From NCBI RefSeq assembly GCF_000473895.1, contig NZ_ASSJ01000084.1:1-37528 (forward strand): DNA of 37,528 nucleotides, written 5' to 3'. The first letter of the stretch is position 1. The number at the start of each line of letters is the position of its first letter. A program made the position numbers and the translations under genes. The notes beneath the pieces were generated by a model, which saw nothing but the letters and a program-made list of their open reading frames with translations, was not told the DNA's origin and made no database searches. Shown here piece by piece: positions 8,254-18,851 of the stretch. The DNA comes from Rubidibacter lacunae KORDI 51-2. GTDB lineage: Bacteria > Cyanobacteriota > Cyanobacteriia > Cyanobacteriales > Rubidibacteraceae.

Positions 8254-10116
8254 CTACTCCAGAAACAAGCCGATCCCGTTGTGAACCCGAGCAGCCGTAG
8301 CGGGCGGGCGGTTAATGAGCTGACCGCCGAGGTACAAGGATGCCGAACTGCCCCCGTCGAGATTTAGGGCATCCACCGCTCCCAGCAGCTGCATCACCTG
8401 AGCTGTTTCTGTCAATGTCGGACCCCTGCCACCTACGCGATCGCCCACCGTTGCCACAATCAACGTGCCGCCTTCTCGCGTGCCGATCGCGCTGCGCGGC
8501 GCGCGCTGCTGTTGAAACGCCGAGCTGAACTGCTCCACGCCGGCATCCAACACCACACGGCTGTCCTGCACCAATAGCGGACCCGCACCGACAATTTGCG
8601 GAAACGCAGCGAATTCTGGCGGATAGCTAACAGCATCTAACCTCACTGCTGCCCCCTTACCGAGAACGGCTACTAAGTCCGAGCGATCGCCTCGCGCCGC
8701 CAACAAATAGCCGTCCGGAGGAATCGGAATGGCGGACTGCCCTGCCGGACCGCCTGCCACCTGCCGCACCACGCGATCGCCTTGCACCAGCGCGATTGTT
8801 TCGTTATCTGTCAGTGGCGTGTAGGTCGCGCCCCACTCAGGCGTGTAGCGCCCGATGCCGGCCTGTACGTAGCCGCTGTTGAGAAACGGCAGCGGCCAGC
8901 GCCGACCGCGTCCGTCTGTCAGCGTCTCGACGTAGCGCAACCGCCCCATCTCCACTTTGCCCGCATCATTCCACGCGATCGCCCCGCGATTGAGAATTGG
9001 ACCCGAATGCCAGCGCCCGTCTCGACGCACGGCACCTAACGGTAGCTTCGTGTTGCGGTTGAAAAAGCCCGCATTGATCGCCGCGGCGACTTGGAGTCGC
9101 TGTGCCATCGACTGCAGCGGAAAGATCCCGGTCATCTGCCGCTCGTCACCCCAAAACGGGCGCGGTGCGATGCCCGGCGCAAATTGATCCACTTCCAACC
9201 AAGTCACTGGAAAGCGCGACGCTCCCAATGTCACGTACTGCTGCCGCCACCAAATTTGTGGCATCCACCGAATCTCGCGGGCGGGCAAATACTCCGGACT
9301 TACATCGATCGCCAACCGCGGCGGGTTCGCCAAAGTCGTCAGGTGCACCCCGGCGTGCTCCGGCAGCGCGATCTGCAACTCCGTCCGTGCTGGCGCGATC
9401 GCCACGCCCAATAGCGGGGGATTGAAATCCTCCATTTCCTCATTTTCGGTTGCCACCGGAAAACGCGCCGCCAGGGCTGAGGATGCAACGGCCTGGAGCG
9501 CGACTGTTGCCGTATCGCGTCCCTGCTTCAGCGTCCAGAAGGTCGGGTTTTCTAGCTCGACAATAATTTGCTTGCCGCGGGAGCGCGCGGTCGCTCCATC
9601 TGCAACGCGTATGTCTGCAATGCGCGGCGGTGTGAAGTTCACCTCCAACACGCCCGCCGACACCTGCAATCGACCGCCGACGCGCTCCACCAACTGCTCG
9701 ATCGCCACATACCGGCGGGCATCCACAAGCATGGCGTTCGCTACTTCCGGTTGCTTCCTTTCGGTCGGGAACCAGAACAACGGCTGCTGCAGCGGATCGT
9801 CCGTGTTCGCCAACTCGATGCCCAGGCGTTGCAGCAATGCCGTGTCGCCGATCCCGAAATGCGTTCCGCAGCAGTCCTGCCACTCGCGCCAGGACAGCGG
9901 CAGCTTCTCGCCATTCAACGCGATCGCCTCGCCCCGCTGCAGCACTTGTATTGGTATGTCCTCTGGCACCTGCTGCGCGCGGGCTACCGTCACGGTCAGC
10001 ACGGCCGCGATCGCCGCCGCCATCAGCCATCGCCCGCGCTGCCACCAGCGCGCAACGAGTGCGGACCAGCCGCCCCAACTGCCACGATCGTTCCAACCCT
10101 TTCCCGAACTATCCAC
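8254..10116 (-). CDS. Exported protein with C-terminal phosphodiester glycosidase (NAGPA-like) domain
   Basis: About 620 residues, predicted to be secreted or periplasmic: the N-terminus has a hydrophobic helix MAAAIAAVLTVTVARAQQ with an ARA-QQ cleavage site. The C-terminal 260 residues carry the NAGPA / phosphodiester glycosidase fold: AAINAGFFNRNTKLPLGAV, ILNRGAIAW, PRSAIGTREGGTLIVATV, then LLGAVDALNLDGGSSASLYL. This family includes the enzyme that uncovers mannose-6-phosphate and bacterial exopolysaccharide-linked proteins; the substrate here is unknown. The N-terminal half is a non-catalytic beta-rich region. The start is debatable: a TTG at 10230 and an ATG at 10137 are in frame, but AAGGAGG sits 4 nt before the GTG at 10116, so I prefer that start (ATG 10137 would place this ribosome binding site inside the gene). 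Divergent from glsF. Confidence 0.85.
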   Translation of the reverse strand: MDSSGKGWNDRGSWGGWSALVARWWQRGRWLMAAAIAAVLTVTVARAQQVPEDIPIQVLQRGEAIALNGEKLPLSWREWQDCCGTHFGIGDTALLQRLGIELANTDDPLQQPLFWFPTERKQPEVANAMLVDARRYVAIEQLVERVGGRLQVSAGVLEVNFTPPRIADIRVADGATARSRGKQIIVELENPTFWTLKQGRDTATVALQAVASSALAARFPVATENEEMEDFNPPLLGVAIAPARTELQIALPEHAGVHLTTLANPPRLAIDVSPEYLPAREIRWMPQIWWRQQYVTLGASRFPVTWLEVDQFAPGIAPRPFWGDERQMTGIFPLQSMAQRLQVAAAINAGFFNRNTKLPLGAVRRDGRWHSGPILNRGAIAWNDAGKVEMGRLRYVETLTDGRGRRWPLPFLNSGYVQAGIGRYTPEWGATYTPLTDNETIALVQGDRVVRQVAGGPAGQSAIPIPPDGYLLAARGDRSDLVAVLGKGAAVRLDAVSYPPEFAAFPQIVGAGPLLVQDSRVVLDAGVEQFSSAFQQQRAPRSAIGTREGGTLIVATVGDRVGGRGPTLTETAQVMQLLGAVDALNLDGGSSASLYLGGQLINRPPATAARVHNGIGLFLE

Positions 10117-10757
10117 TACGCCTCCTTGCCATTCCATTGCATTAATACACTGCGTGCAGCACAGTTTTTTTGGAAAAACTGCATCATTAATTCCTGACTT
10201 CTGCAACGATCGGATTGCGTAGTTCCGCAACTAATTCATAATGAGAGTAATAAGGTTGCGGAACATAAAGCCCGCTACGACAATCGAGCGATCGCTGCCG
10301 CACCCGCAGATGCAAATGCGCGAATGCGAGTTCCCGCCCGGCCTCGATTGCCTGCGCGAGTCAGTATTTGTTTCGGGTGGGAAATCCGGATAAGATGTCT
10401 AACCAGTCAGAACGTTGCCGCGATCGAAACGCCGTTCTAAGCGAATGCTCCCGTGCCAGTTGAGAATGATTTCCCGGTCAAGACTGGGAGATTAACTGCT
10501 GCGTTGTCGGCGATCGCGCGCGTTCGAACCGGCTAAGCTTGCGAGGGTTTGCCCCCGCTTCTGCCTCGGGATTGCCATCGCCATTCCATTCATCCAAACA
10601 TCGGCTTTCAACCGTTGCGCAACTGAAGGTTTGCCCGCTCGACTACACTCGATTTACACCATCACTTGAAGGAAACGCACCCAACGGGCTCGCTTTGGTT
10701 GCAGCTCGTTCGTCGCCAATTCTCCTTTTCACGAAACCGCTTTCACGAAACGCTCGC
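10117..10757. other. Shared upstream region of the glycosidase gene and glsF
   Basis: This stretch of about 640 bp lies between divergent genes. It contains a perfect 10-bp inverted repeat (10222-10264). I looked for the NtcA pattern GTA-N8-TAC, expected for nitrogen control of glsF, and found none in this stretch by eye. The last 220 bp are open in the glsF frame but read as non-protein sequence. Confidence 0.5.
10222..10264. promoter_or_regulatory. Perfect 10-bp inverted repeat, possible operator
   Basis: GTTCCGCAAC (10222-10231) and GTTGCGGAAC (10255-10264) are exact reverse complements, 23 bp apart; the spacer is AT-rich. It lies about 106 bp upstream of the glycosidase start and about 494 bp upstream of glsF. 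It could be a paired protein-binding site or a long-looped hairpin. No known cyanobacterial regulator consensus was recognised. Confidence 0.5.
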
Positions 10758-13700
10758 ATGGAACGTCTAGCCATGGATCAAGCTACCCATCAAACGAAGC
10801 AAACGCCTTTTCAAGGTCAGCGTTGGCTGGTCGAAGAACGCGATGCCTGCGGTGTCGGCGTCATTGCCACCCAATCGGCACGAGCCAGCCACCGCTTGAT
10901 CGAGCAAGCACTCATCGCGCTGGGGTGCCTGGAGCACCGGGGCGGGTGCAGTGCCGATCGCGACTCGGGCGACGGGGCGGGTTTGATGAGCGCAGTTCCA
11001 TGGGCGGTGCTTGATAAATGGCTGCAGGCAAACGGCAGCGAGTGCCCCGCGCCCGAGCGCAGTGCCGTCGCGATGGCGTTCTTGCCCGTCGATACCGACC
11101 GAGCGGCTGCCGCCCGACAGTGCGTGGAGCAAGTGCTTCAGCAGCACAATTTGCAACTGCTGGGTTGGCGCGAAGTACCCGTTCGTCCCGAAGTCCTCGG
11201 ACCGCAGGCACGCGAAAACGCTCCGCGCATCGAGCAGGCGATCGTGACGTCGGTTGGATTGGTCGGCGATGCTCTGGAAAAAGCGCTATACCTGGCGCGG
11301 GCAGAAATCAATAAAGCCATCGCTGCTTGCGCAGCGATCGCCGATCCGGACGAGTTTTACATATGCTCGTTCTCATCGCGAACCATTGTCTACAAAGGCA
11401 TGGTGCGATCGGCCGTGCTCGGCGAGTTTTATCTCGACCTACAAAATCCCGACTTTGTCAGTCCGTTCGCAGTTTATCACCGCCGCTTTAGCACCAATAC
11501 CATGCCCAAGTGGCCGCTCGCGCAGCCCATGCGCCTGCTCGGTCACAACGGCGAAATCAATACATTATTGGGCAACATCAACTGGATGGTAGCCCGGGAA
11601 GCCGACTTAGCTAACTCGCATGCTTGGTCCGCTGGCGAGCTAGATGCCCTCAAGCCGCTAGTAGACCAGCACAAGAGCGACTCTGCCAACCTTGACAGCG
11701 TCATGGAGTTGCTCGTACGCTCCGGTCGCAGCCCGCTCGAGGCGATCGCCGTGATGGTGCCGGAAGCCTACGACAACCAGCCCGACCTCGACGACTATCC
11801 CGAAATCGTCGATTACTACGAATACTACAGCGGTATCCAGGAACCCTGGGATGGCCCGGCGTTGTTGGCATTCGGCGACGGTAAAATTGTCGGCGCGGCC
11901 CTGGATCGCAACGGCTTGCGTCCCGCTCGCTACAGCATCACCAAAGACGGCTACGTAGTCATCGGCTCGGAAGCTGGCATCGTCGACCTACCCGAAGCCG
12001 ACATCGTTGAGAAAGGTCGCCTCGGTCCCGGTCAGGTCATTGCGGTCGATCTCGAACGCCACGAAATCCTCAAGAACTGGGATATCAAACAGCGCATTGC
12101 CCAAGCCCATCCCTACGGGGAGTGGGTGCGCGCCGCGCGCCAGGTTGTAGAGCCCAGCAAATTCGCCACCGAGTGCATCCTGGATCCAATCGATGCCCTG
12201 CGCGCCCAAACTGCCTTCGGCTACAACGCCGAGGACGTAGCAATGGTCGTGGTCCCAATGGCTACCCAAGCCAAAGAGCCGACCTTCTGCATGGGGGACG
12301 ACACGCCGCTGGCGGTGCTGTCGGCGAAGCCGCGCCTGCTATACGACTACTTCAAGCAGCGGTTCGCACAGGTCACCAATCCGCCGATCGACCCGCTGCG
12401 CGAGAGCTTGGTCATGTCCTTGGGTATGCTGCTCGGCGATCGCGGCAACATTCTCGAAATCGTTCCTGCAAACGCGCGGCAGCTCAAAATCGAGTCGCCC
12501 GTCCTCAATGAAGCCGAGCTATCGCAGGTTAAGGTATCGGGCTTTGAGGTCGCCGAGCTCTCCACGCTGTTCGCCGTTGCTGACGGACCCGATGGCTTAG
12601 CAGCAGCCGTGCAACGTCTGCAGTCTGCAGCCGAAGCTGCCGTCCGCGCGGGCAAGCAGATTTTGATCTTGAGCGATCGCGCCGGCACCGGTATCAGCGA
12701 AGAATACAGCTACATTCCGCCATTGCTGGCCGTGGGTTCGGTACACCACCACTTGATCCGCACCGGCTTGCGCTGTCGCGCGTCGCTGGTTGTCGATACC
12801 GCCCAGTGCTGGAGCACCCACCACTTTGCCTGCGCGATCGGTTACGGGGCATCGGCAATCTGTCCGTATCTGGCACTAGAGACCCTACGCCAGTGGTGGC
12901 ACGACCCCAAAACCCAAAAAATGATGGACAACGGGCGCATCGATCGCCTCAGCTGCCAGGATGCCCTCAAGCAGTATCGCAAAGCCGTGGAGATGGGCTT
13001 GCTAAAAATTCTCTCCAAGATGGGCATTTCGCTGCTGTCGTCTTACCACGGGGCGCAAATCTTCGAGGCCATCGGGCTCGGTCCCGAACTCGTGGACTTA
13101 GCCTTTGCCGGCACCACTTCGCGCCTGGGCGGAATGACTCCGGCAGAACTGGCGCAAGAGACTGTTGTCTTCCACCGCCGCGCTTTCCCCAGCCTCAAGG
13201 GTAAGAAGTTGGAAAACTTCGGCTTTTACAACTACCGTCCCGGCGGCGAGTACCACATGGGCAGCCCCGAGATGTCAAAGGCGTTGCATAAAGCCGTCCG
13301 CGGTGAAGGTTACGACCATTACGAGGTCTACAAACGCTATCTAACCGAGCGTCCGGTGACGGCCTTGCGCGACCTACTCGATTTCGACAGCGATCGCGCG
13401 GCGATCGCGATCGATGGAGTCGAGTCGGTGGAAAGCATCGTCAAGCGATTCTGTACCGGTGCGATGTCGCTGGGATCGCTCTCGCGCGAAGCTCACGAAA
13501 CCCTCGCGATCGCCATGAATCGCATTGGCGGCAAGTCTAATTCCGGGGAAGGTGGCGAAGACCCGATGCGCTATCTCGTCGTGCAGGATGCGGATGCAGA
13601 CGGGAATTCACCGACGTTTTCGCATCTGAAGGGATTGCTCGATGGCGACACGGCGAACTCTGCGACCAAGCAAGTTGCCTCCGGACGGTTCGGCGTGACG

Positions 13701-15407
13701 CCGGAGTACCTCATGAGCGGTCGCCAAATCGAGATCAAGATGGCTCAGGGCGCCAAGCCGGGCGAAGGCGGTCAGTTGCCCGGCAAGAAGGTCAGCCCCT
13801 ACATCGCCATGCTGCGGCGCTCTAAGCCAGGCGTACCGCTGATTTCGCCGCCGCCCCACCACGACATTTACTCAATTGAGGACCTGGCGCAGCTCATCTT
13901 CGACCTGCATCAAATCAACCCCGATGCAGGTGTTTCGGTGAAGCTCGTCGCGGAAATCGGTATCGGTACGGTCGCGGCCGGCGTCGCCAAAGCAAATGCC
14001 GATGTCATCCAAATCTCCGGACACGACGGCGGCACGGGTGCATCGCCCCTCAGCTCGATCAAGCATGCGGGCGGTCCCTGGGAGCTGGGCGTCACTGAAG
14101 TGCATCGTACGCTGTTGCAAAACGACCTGCGCGATCGGGTTTTACTCCGAGCCGACGGCGGCATCAAAACCGGTTGGGACGTCCTGATAGCAGCGTTGAT
14201 GGGTGCCGAAGAATACGGTTTCGGCTCCGTGTCGATGATTGCTGAGGGATGCATTATGGCGCGCGTCTGCCACACCAACAACTGCCCGGTGGGCGTTGCA
14301 ACCCAGCAAGAGCACCTGCGCAAGCGCTTCCCGGGCACGCCGGAGCATGTGGTCAACTTCTTCTATTTCGTTGCCGAAGAAGTCCGAATGCTGCTGGCAC
14401 GGTTGGGCTATCGCAGCCTCAAGGACATTATCGGGCGGGGCGATTTACTGAAGGTGCGCGCCGATGCAGTTGTAACCAAAACCCAGCATTTGCTGGAGGG
14501 CTTGAGCTGTCTGACAGACTTACCCGACGTACGGGACGATCGCGCGTGGTTGGAGCACGAATCAGTCCACAGCAACGGTCCGGTGCTCGACGATAAGATC
14601 CTGGCCGACCCTGAGATTGCAGCCGCGATTTGCAACCAAGGCAGCATCGTCAAACACTTGAAAACAGTCAATACGGACCGTTCTGTGGGCGCGCGGGTTG
14701 CGGGTCGCATTGCCAAACAGTACGGCGACGCGGGCTTTGAAGGCGAAATCCGTCTCAACTTCACGGGGGCTGCCGGCCAGAGTTTCGGCGCGTTCAACCT
14801 AACGGGTATGACACTGCACCTGACGGGTGTTGCCAATGACTACGTTGGCAAGGGCATGAACGGCGGCGAGATCGTCGTGGTGCCGCCAGCAGATGCGGGT
14901 TACGACCCAGCCGAGAACGCGGCGATCGGTAACACCTGTCTCTATGGCGCGACGGGGGGCGTGCTCTACGCCGACGGGCGGGCGGGCGAACGTTTCGCCG
15001 TGCGCAACTCAGTGGGCAAGGCCGTTATCCTGGGCGCGGGCGACCACTGCTGCGAGTACATGACCGGTGGCGTGGTGGTCGTGCTGGGGACGGTCGGTCG
15101 CAACGTCGGCGCCGGCATGACCGGCGGCATCGGTTACTTCCTCGATGAAGAGGACAAGTTCCCTGCGCGCGTCAATCCCGAAATTGTCAGCATCCAGCGC
15201 GTTTGCACCGCTGCCGGCGAGCAGCAGCTCAAGGAACTCGTCATCGCACACGCTAAGCGAACTGGCAGTTGCAAGTCTCAACAGATCCTGGCTGCTTGGG
15301 ACGAGTACCTACCGCAGTTCTGGCAGGTGGTACCGCCGTCGGAAGCCGATTCGGCGATCGCCAACCCGGATGCTGCCGCTGCTGAAAAAGAGCTGACTTC
15401 GGTGTAA
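10758..15407 (+). CDS. glsF: Ferredoxin-dependent glutamate synthase (Fd-GOGAT)
   Basis: The enzyme makes two glutamates from glutamine and 2-oxoglutarate using reduced ferredoxin, the second half of the GS-GOGAT ammonium assimilation cycle. Domain order is complete: class II glutamine amidotransferase whose nucleophile is Cys31 in EERDACGVG after a removable propeptide, with [16 protein letters not shown]; a central domain; the FMN barrel with [10 protein letters not shown] and [17 protein letters not shown]; the 3Fe-4S cysteines Cys1165, Cys1171 and Cys1176 in [16 protein letters not shown]; and the C-terminal GXGXG beta-helix. The frame is open to a TTG at 10539, but the ATG at 10758 gives 1549 residues and a propeptide of normal size; an ATG at 10773 is also possible. 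As a single long chain with no NADPH-binding small subunit gene nearby, it fits the ferredoxin type. Confidence 0.96.
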   Translation: MERLAMDQATHQTKQTPFQGQRWLVEERDACGVGVIATQSARASHRLIEQALIALGCLEHRGGCSADRDSGDGAGLMSAVPWAVLDKWLQANGSECPAPERSAVAMAFLPVDTDRAAAARQCVEQVLQQHNLQLLGWREVPVRPEVLGPQARENAPRIEQAIVTSVGLVGDALEKALYLARAEINKAIAACAAIADPDEFYICSFSSRTIVYKGMVRSAVLGEFYLDLQNPDFVSPFAVYHRRFSTNTMPKWPLAQPMRLLGHNGEINTLLGNINWMVAREADLANSHAWSAGELDALKPLVDQHKSDSANLDSVMELLVRSGRSPLEAIAVMVPEAYDNQPDLDDYPEIVDYYEYYSGIQEPWDGPALLAFGDGKIVGAALDRNGLRPARYSITKDGYVVIGSEAGIVDLPEADIVEKGRLGPGQVIAVDLERHEILKNWDIKQRIAQAHPYGEWVRAARQVVEPSKFATECILDPIDALRAQTAFGYNAEDVAMVVVPMATQAKEPTFCMGDDTPLAVLSAKPRLLYDYFKQRFAQVTNPPIDPLRESLVMSLGMLLGDRGNILEIVPANARQLKIESPVLNEAELSQVKVSGFEVAELSTLFAVADGPDGLAAAVQRLQSAAEAAVRAGKQILILSDRAGTGISEEYSYIPPLLAVGSVHHHLIRTGLRCRASLVVDTAQCWSTHHFACAIGYGASAICPYLALETLRQWWHDPKTQKMMDNGRIDRLSCQDALKQYRKAVEMGLLKILSKMGISLLSSYHGAQIFEAIGLGPELVDLAFAGTTSRLGGMTPAELAQETVVFHRRAFPSLKGKKLENFGFYNYRPGGEYHMGSPEMSKALHKAVRGEGYDHYEVYKRYLTERPVTALRDLLDFDSDRAAIAIDGVESVESIVKRFCTGAMSLGSLSREAHETLAIAMNRIGGKSNSGEGGEDPMRYLVVQDADADGNSPTFSHLKGLLDGDTANSATKQVASGRFGVTPEYLMSGRQIEIKMAQGAKPGEGGQLPGKKVSPYIAMLRRSKPGVPLISPPPHHDIYSIEDLAQLIFDLHQINPDAGVSVKLVAEIGIGTVAAGVAKANADVIQISGHDGGTGASPLSSIKHAGGPWELGVTEVHRTLLQNDLRDRVLLRADGGIKTGWDVLIAALMGAEEYGFGSVSMIAEGCIMARVCHTNNCPVGVATQQEHLRKRFPGTPEHVVNFFYFVAEEVRMLLARLGYRSLKDIIGRGDLLKVRADAVVTKTQHLLEGLSCLTDLPDVRDDRAWLEHESVHSNGPVLDDKILADPEIAAAICNQGSIVKHLKTVNTDRSVGARVAGRIAKQYGDAGFEGEIRLNFTGAAGQSFGAFNLTGMTLHLTGVANDYVGKGMNGGEIVVVPPADAGYDPAENAAIGNTCLYGATGGVLYADGRAGERFAVRNSVGKAVILGAGDHCCEYMTGGVVVVLGTVGRNVGAGMTGGIGYFLDEEDKFPARVNPEIVSIQRVCTAAGEQQLKELVIAHAKRTGSCKSQQILAAWDEYLPQFWQVVPPSEADSAIANPDAAAAEKELTSV

Positions 15408-15714
15408 TCGACCGAGCCCGATGCGATTGCCCAGCAAGTTGTGCGTTCGAATGCAGCCTCACTCAAAAAACTCCCCCGGTATTGGGTTGAGTTGAGAATT
15501 GAGGTTGAAATCTGAGGGGGTGACACAGAGCTCAAAAGCCAGCTAATCGAGGCTATTGGGCTCATCGCCATAGTTCGTTAAGCAACCGTTTCAGGGGCTA
15601 TGTCTCGATGACCTCTCGACGAGGCATTGCCCAATGGAGGGGTGAAGCGCTCGAAACACCCATCCGAACCCATATGCGCTCAAATGGTTTCGGGCTAGTG
15701 AGTTCGGGTAGTTC
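15408..15714. other. Convergent spacer after glsF
   Basis: It separates glsF from the convergent OmpR-type regulator gene. No gene is visible. C- and G-rich runs (CCCCC near 15473, GGGGG near 15515) could pair but form no clean terminator. A small 5-bp stem, GGGTA/TACCC, overlaps the stop of the regulator gene at about 15706-15720. Confidence 0.4.
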
Positions 15715-16467
15715 TTACCCAAAGCGATAGCCGAAACCGCGCACCGTAACGATGTATTCCGGCTGGCTGGGATCGGGTTCGAGCTTCTCGCGCAGCCAGC
15801 GGATGTGGACGTCGACAGTTTTGGTGTCGCCGAGGAAGTCCGGTCCCCAAATTTGTTCGATCAACTGTTCGCGTGACCAAACGCGTCGGGGCGAACTGAT
15901 AAACAGCTCTAGCAAGCGGAATTCTTTCGGGGAGAGACTGGTTTCCTCCCCGCGCACGGTTACCCGGCACTCTTGGGGATAGAGCGTGACATCGCGATAC
16001 TGCAGCACTGGGGTTTGTGGCAAGCTGCTGAAGCGTTGTCGGCGCAGCAACGCTCGGCAGCGCGCAACCAACTCGGGCATGCTAAATGGCTTGGTGAGAT
16101 AGTCGTCAGCGCCAACTTCTAACCCGAGAACGCGATCGGTTTCGCTGGCGCGGGCGCTGAGGATGAGAATCGGGACGATGTTGCCCTGGAAACGCAACCA
16201 ACGGCAAATATCGAGACCGTTGGCTTGTGGCAACATCAAATCCAAAATAACTAGATCGAAAGGAAACTCGGAACCGACTTGCTCGGCAGCTTGCAAGAGG
16301 CTCGAAGCGGTGCGTCCTTCACTCGCTGTCGTCACCTCGTATCCTTCCTCTCGCAGGGCAAGGGAGACCATCTCGCGAATGAGGTCTTCGTCCTCGACGA
16401 TGAGAATCCGGGCAGCCCGCGCCAATTCCGGCGATGTCAGACCCTTTGGTACGTCTAGCGACAGCAT
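15715..16467 (-). CDS. Response regulator, OmpR/PhoB type (SphR-like)
   Basis: This 250-residue transcription factor has a receiver domain (about 20-137) and a winged-helix DNA-binding domain (about 150-250). Visible are the acidic pair at Glu25/Asp26 in IVEDEDLIREMV, the phospho-acceptor Asp76 in VILDLMLPQANGLDICR, Ser104 in the switch position where Thr is usual (Ser is accepted), Lys126 in LTKPFSMPEL, and the output segments TSLSPKEFRLLELFI and TKTVDVHIRWLREKL. The wing ending YIVTVRGFGYRFG and the overall pattern recall cyanobacterial PhoB/SphR-type phosphate regulators, but I see no partner kinase gene and no PHO-box repeats upstream, so no symbol is given. The ATG at 16467 is the only good start. 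cobL lies 342 bp upstream on the same strand. Confidence 0.9.
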   Translation of the reverse strand: MLSLDVPKGLTSPELARAARILIVEDEDLIREMVSLALREEGYEVTTASEGRTASSLLQAAEQVGSEFPFDLVILDLMLPQANGLDICRWLRFQGNIVPILILSARASETDRVLGLEVGADDYLTKPFSMPELVARCRALLRRQRFSSLPQTPVLQYRDVTLYPQECRVTVRGEETSLSPKEFRLLELFISSPRRVWSREQLIEQIWGPDFLGDTKTVDVHIRWLREKLEPDPSQPEYIVTVRGFGYRFG

Positions 16468-16809
16468 GGATTAAAAGCGATTGTCCATCTCTGAGCCTCA
16501 TTTACACTACACCAAAATGACTCTCTGCAAACTCTGTGACAGGATCCGCTCACAAATCCTTACGCGATCGCCTGCAAAATCGTTACGGATTTTTGAACTT
16601 CGATGGTTCGCTCCGAGTCGGGACTGCACGGATTGCATAAACTGGTTGTGAATTGCCAGCTGGGTCGAGCAGTCATCAACGGCAGTTGATTGGTTGGGCG
16701 GGAGCGCAGATAAGCGTCCGAGATCTTGACAGGATGGTGGTTCCTGTCCAATATCGATCCGCAACGGCAACCGAGTGGTTTGCCAGCAGTCCGTTTACCC
16801 GATCGCAGA
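16468..16809. other. Spacer between cobL and the OmpR-type regulator gene
   Basis: This 342-bp stretch has no convincing reading frame. It must contain the promoter of the regulator gene. I saw no PHO-box-like direct repeats and no strong stem-loop. Confidence 0.4.
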
Positions 16810-18111
16810 TTATTCTGGCGGCGCGGCGCGTGCCAAGACAACGGGGTTGAGGGGCGACCAACGCGTCAGCTTGCCCGTCGGCACCGATCGCGCCACTTGC
16901 ACCTGCAGCAACCGCACCTGCCAGTTGTGCTCGCGCAGCCAATTTAAAGCGGCAAGTTGACGCTCTAGGGTTGCGAAGGCCAGGACAACTAGACCGCTGG
17001 GCAACAGGCGATCGCCGCACGTTGAAAGAATATCCCCTAGTTTGCCGCTGCTGCCGCCCACAAACACGCGATCGGGGGCGGGTAGTTTTGTAAGTGCTTC
17101 TGGAGCCGTGCCGCTGACAACCGTCACGTTTCCAACTTGTAACCGCCGGCAGTTCTCGGCAATCAGCCCGCGACCGGCAGCCGTCTGCTCGATTGCAAAG
17201 ACGCGCCCGCGAGCACAGAGGCGGGCAACCTCAATTGCGACCGATCCGGTTCCCGCTCCCACATCCCAAACCGTGTGGTCCTCTCGCAGCGCCAGTTCTC
17301 CCAGGGCTGCGATGCGGACTTCGCGTTTGGTCATCAATCCGGGACGATCGCGGAAGCTGGCGAATGCAACGTCCGGCAATCCAAAGAGCGGCAACTCCGA
17401 CGGATCTGGCACAGCGATCGCGTCATCTCGCCTCAGCAACACGACCACATTCAGCGCTGCAAACTCGCGTTGTATTGTTGCTGGAGTCAACCGTTCGATG
17501 CGCTCCCACGAACCGCCGAGGTTCTCGCATACCCAAAGCTCGTAACACTCGCTCAGATCCAAAGCCGATAGAACCCGCGCGATCGTGCGGGGAGTATTAT
17601 CGGTATCAGTCAACACGGCGATTTTATCTGCGCGGCTTAGCAACACCCGGGTCAGTTCCTCCGTGTTGCGTCCGTGGACGCTGATGCAACAAGCATCGTG
17701 CCAAGGCACGCGCAGGCGACTGAATGCCAACTGCACCGCCGACACGTGTGGGTGGAAACGGAGGGCATCGGCCGGCAGTTCTGCAAGCAGCAGCCGGCCG
17801 ATGCCGAAAAACAGCGGGTCGCCCGATGCCAGCACCACGACTGACTCTCCGGCTGCGCGCGCAGCTCGCACCTCTGCCAACCCCTCTGCGAAATTGCCGA
17901 ACGCGATGCGCCGCGCTGAATGCGACCAAAAGTAACCGAGTAGGCGATCGCTGCCTACCAACACGGTTGCCGCGGCAATTAGGTCGCGTGCGCGCTCGCT
18001 CAAGCCCGCCGGACCGTCGAGATCGACACCAATCACCTGAATCGGTGGCAGGACCGGCGACGACTCGACCGGCCGCCCCTCGCTTGTTTGTTGCTCTGGC
18101 TGCTCGGTCAT
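16810..18111 (-). CDS. cobL: Precorrin-6Y C5,15-methyltransferase (decarboxylating), CbiE-CbiT fusion
   Basis: This cobalamin (corrin) pathway enzyme methylates C5 and C15 of precorrin-6Y (or the cobalt form) and decarboxylates the C12 acetate side chain. At 433 residues it is the fused form. The N-terminal CbiE domain (about 24-225) shows IQVIGVDLDGPAGLSERA, LVGSDRLLGYF and the SAM-binding VVVLASGDPLFFGIG. The C-terminal CbiT domain (about 235-430) begins GLPDVAFASFRDRPGLMTKREVR in outline and carries the SAM motif VWDVGAGTGSVAIE at 281-294, then FAIEQ and DRVFVGGSSGKL. The ATG at 18111 gives a short unstructured N-terminus. No other cobalamin genes are adjacent. It is divergent from the SGNH hydrolase gene across 132 bp. 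Confidence 0.94.
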   Translation of the reverse strand: MTEQPEQQTSEGRPVESSPVLPPIQVIGVDLDGPAGLSERARDLIAAATVLVGSDRLLGYFWSHSARRIAFGNFAEGLAEVRAARAAGESVVVLASGDPLFFGIGRLLLAELPADALRFHPHVSAVQLAFSRLRVPWHDACCISVHGRNTEELTRVLLSRADKIAVLTDTDNTPRTIARVLSALDLSECYELWVCENLGGSWERIERLTPATIQREFAALNVVVLLRRDDAIAVPDPSELPLFGLPDVAFASFRDRPGLMTKREVRIAALGELALREDHTVWDVGAGTGSVAIEVARLCARGRVFAIEQTAAGRGLIAENCRRLQVGNVTVVSGTAPEALTKLPAPDRVFVGGSSGKLGDILSTCGDRLLPSGLVVLAFATLERQLAALNWLREHNWQVRLLQVQVARSVPTGKLTRWSPLNPVVLARAAPPE

Positions 18112-18243
18112 GTCCGGTTGGTAAGCTCTTCGTCCCCAGGTATACCGTGAAGGTTTGCGATCGGTACGGTTGCCAGACGCCCCTCAAGCGACGGTACGTC
18201 AACCATTATTCCGGACCCGGTGAAGTTAAGAACAACAGATAGC

Positions 18244-18834
18244 ATGTACGTCTTGTTTATCGGCGATTCCTTCGTCAACGGTACCGGCGATCCGGATTAT
18301 CTCGGTTGGACGGGGCGCCTGTGCCAGCGCGCGCGCCACCGAGGGGAAGCGCTGACGGCTTACAACCTGGGGGTCCGCGGCGATACTAGCACCGACATTC
18401 GCACGCGTTGGGAGCAGGAAGTCAACGCCCGCGTCCGCACCGATCTCGAGATCCGGTTGGTATTTTCGTTCGGAACCAATGACACCATGGTTCAAAGCGA
18501 TCGCCCGCGCGTCCCGCCCGGTGCATCCGTCGAGAACGCCCGCGCCATTCTGACTGCCGCTCGCGCTCGCTTTCCCGTCCTGATGGTGGGGCCGCCCGCG
18601 ATCGTCGATCGCGGGCAAAATCGTCGCACTGCAGCACTTTCGTCTGAGTTCGCTGCTCTGTGTGCTGAACTCGACATCCCTTACTTGGATGCCCTGACCC
18701 CGACCTCGCGTTCCCCAATTTGGATGGGTGAAGTAGCCGCCGGCGATGGCGCGCATCCACACGCTGCTGGATACGAGGAACTGGCTGCAGTGGTAGCCCG
18801 CTGGCCGGAATGGCAGCTGCACACAAGCAGCTAG
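18244..18834 (+). CDS. SGNH/GDSL-family hydrolase
   Basis: This 196-residue protein has all SGNH blocks: block I YVLFIGDSFVNGTGD with the nucleophile Ser, block II YNLGVRGDTSTDI with Gly, block III FSFGTNDTM with Asn, and block V GDGAHPHAAGYEEL with the Asp-x-x-His pair. Such enzymes are esterases or acyl-hydrolases acting on lipids, carbohydrate esters or acyl thioesters; the natural substrate cannot be read from sequence. There is no signal peptide, so it is probably cytoplasmic. The frame extends to a GTG at 18220, but the ATG at 18244 puts the GDS motif close to the N-terminus as usual in the family, so I prefer it. It converges on cutA with an 17-bp gap. Confidence 0.9.
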   Translation: MYVLFIGDSFVNGTGDPDYLGWTGRLCQRARHRGEALTAYNLGVRGDTSTDIRTRWEQEVNARVRTDLEIRLVFSFGTNDTMVQSDRPRVPPGASVENARAILTAARARFPVLMVGPPAIVDRGQNRRTAALSSEFAALCAELDIPYLDALTPTSRSPIWMGEVAAGDGAHPHAAGYEELAAVVARWPEWQLHTSS

Positions 18835-18851
18835 CGATCGCGGTATCGCTC

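Noticed and set aside
9422-10222. 266-codon + strand frame opposite the glycosidase gene
   Set aside because: Antisense shadow in GC-rich coding DNA with Ser/Arg/Cys-rich composition. The minus-strand gene has a clear domain and signal peptide.
10539-10757. N-terminal extension of glsF to a TTG at 10539
   Set aside because: The added 73 residues have no domain character, would place the catalytic cysteine about 104 residues in, and make the propeptide far longer than in the family.
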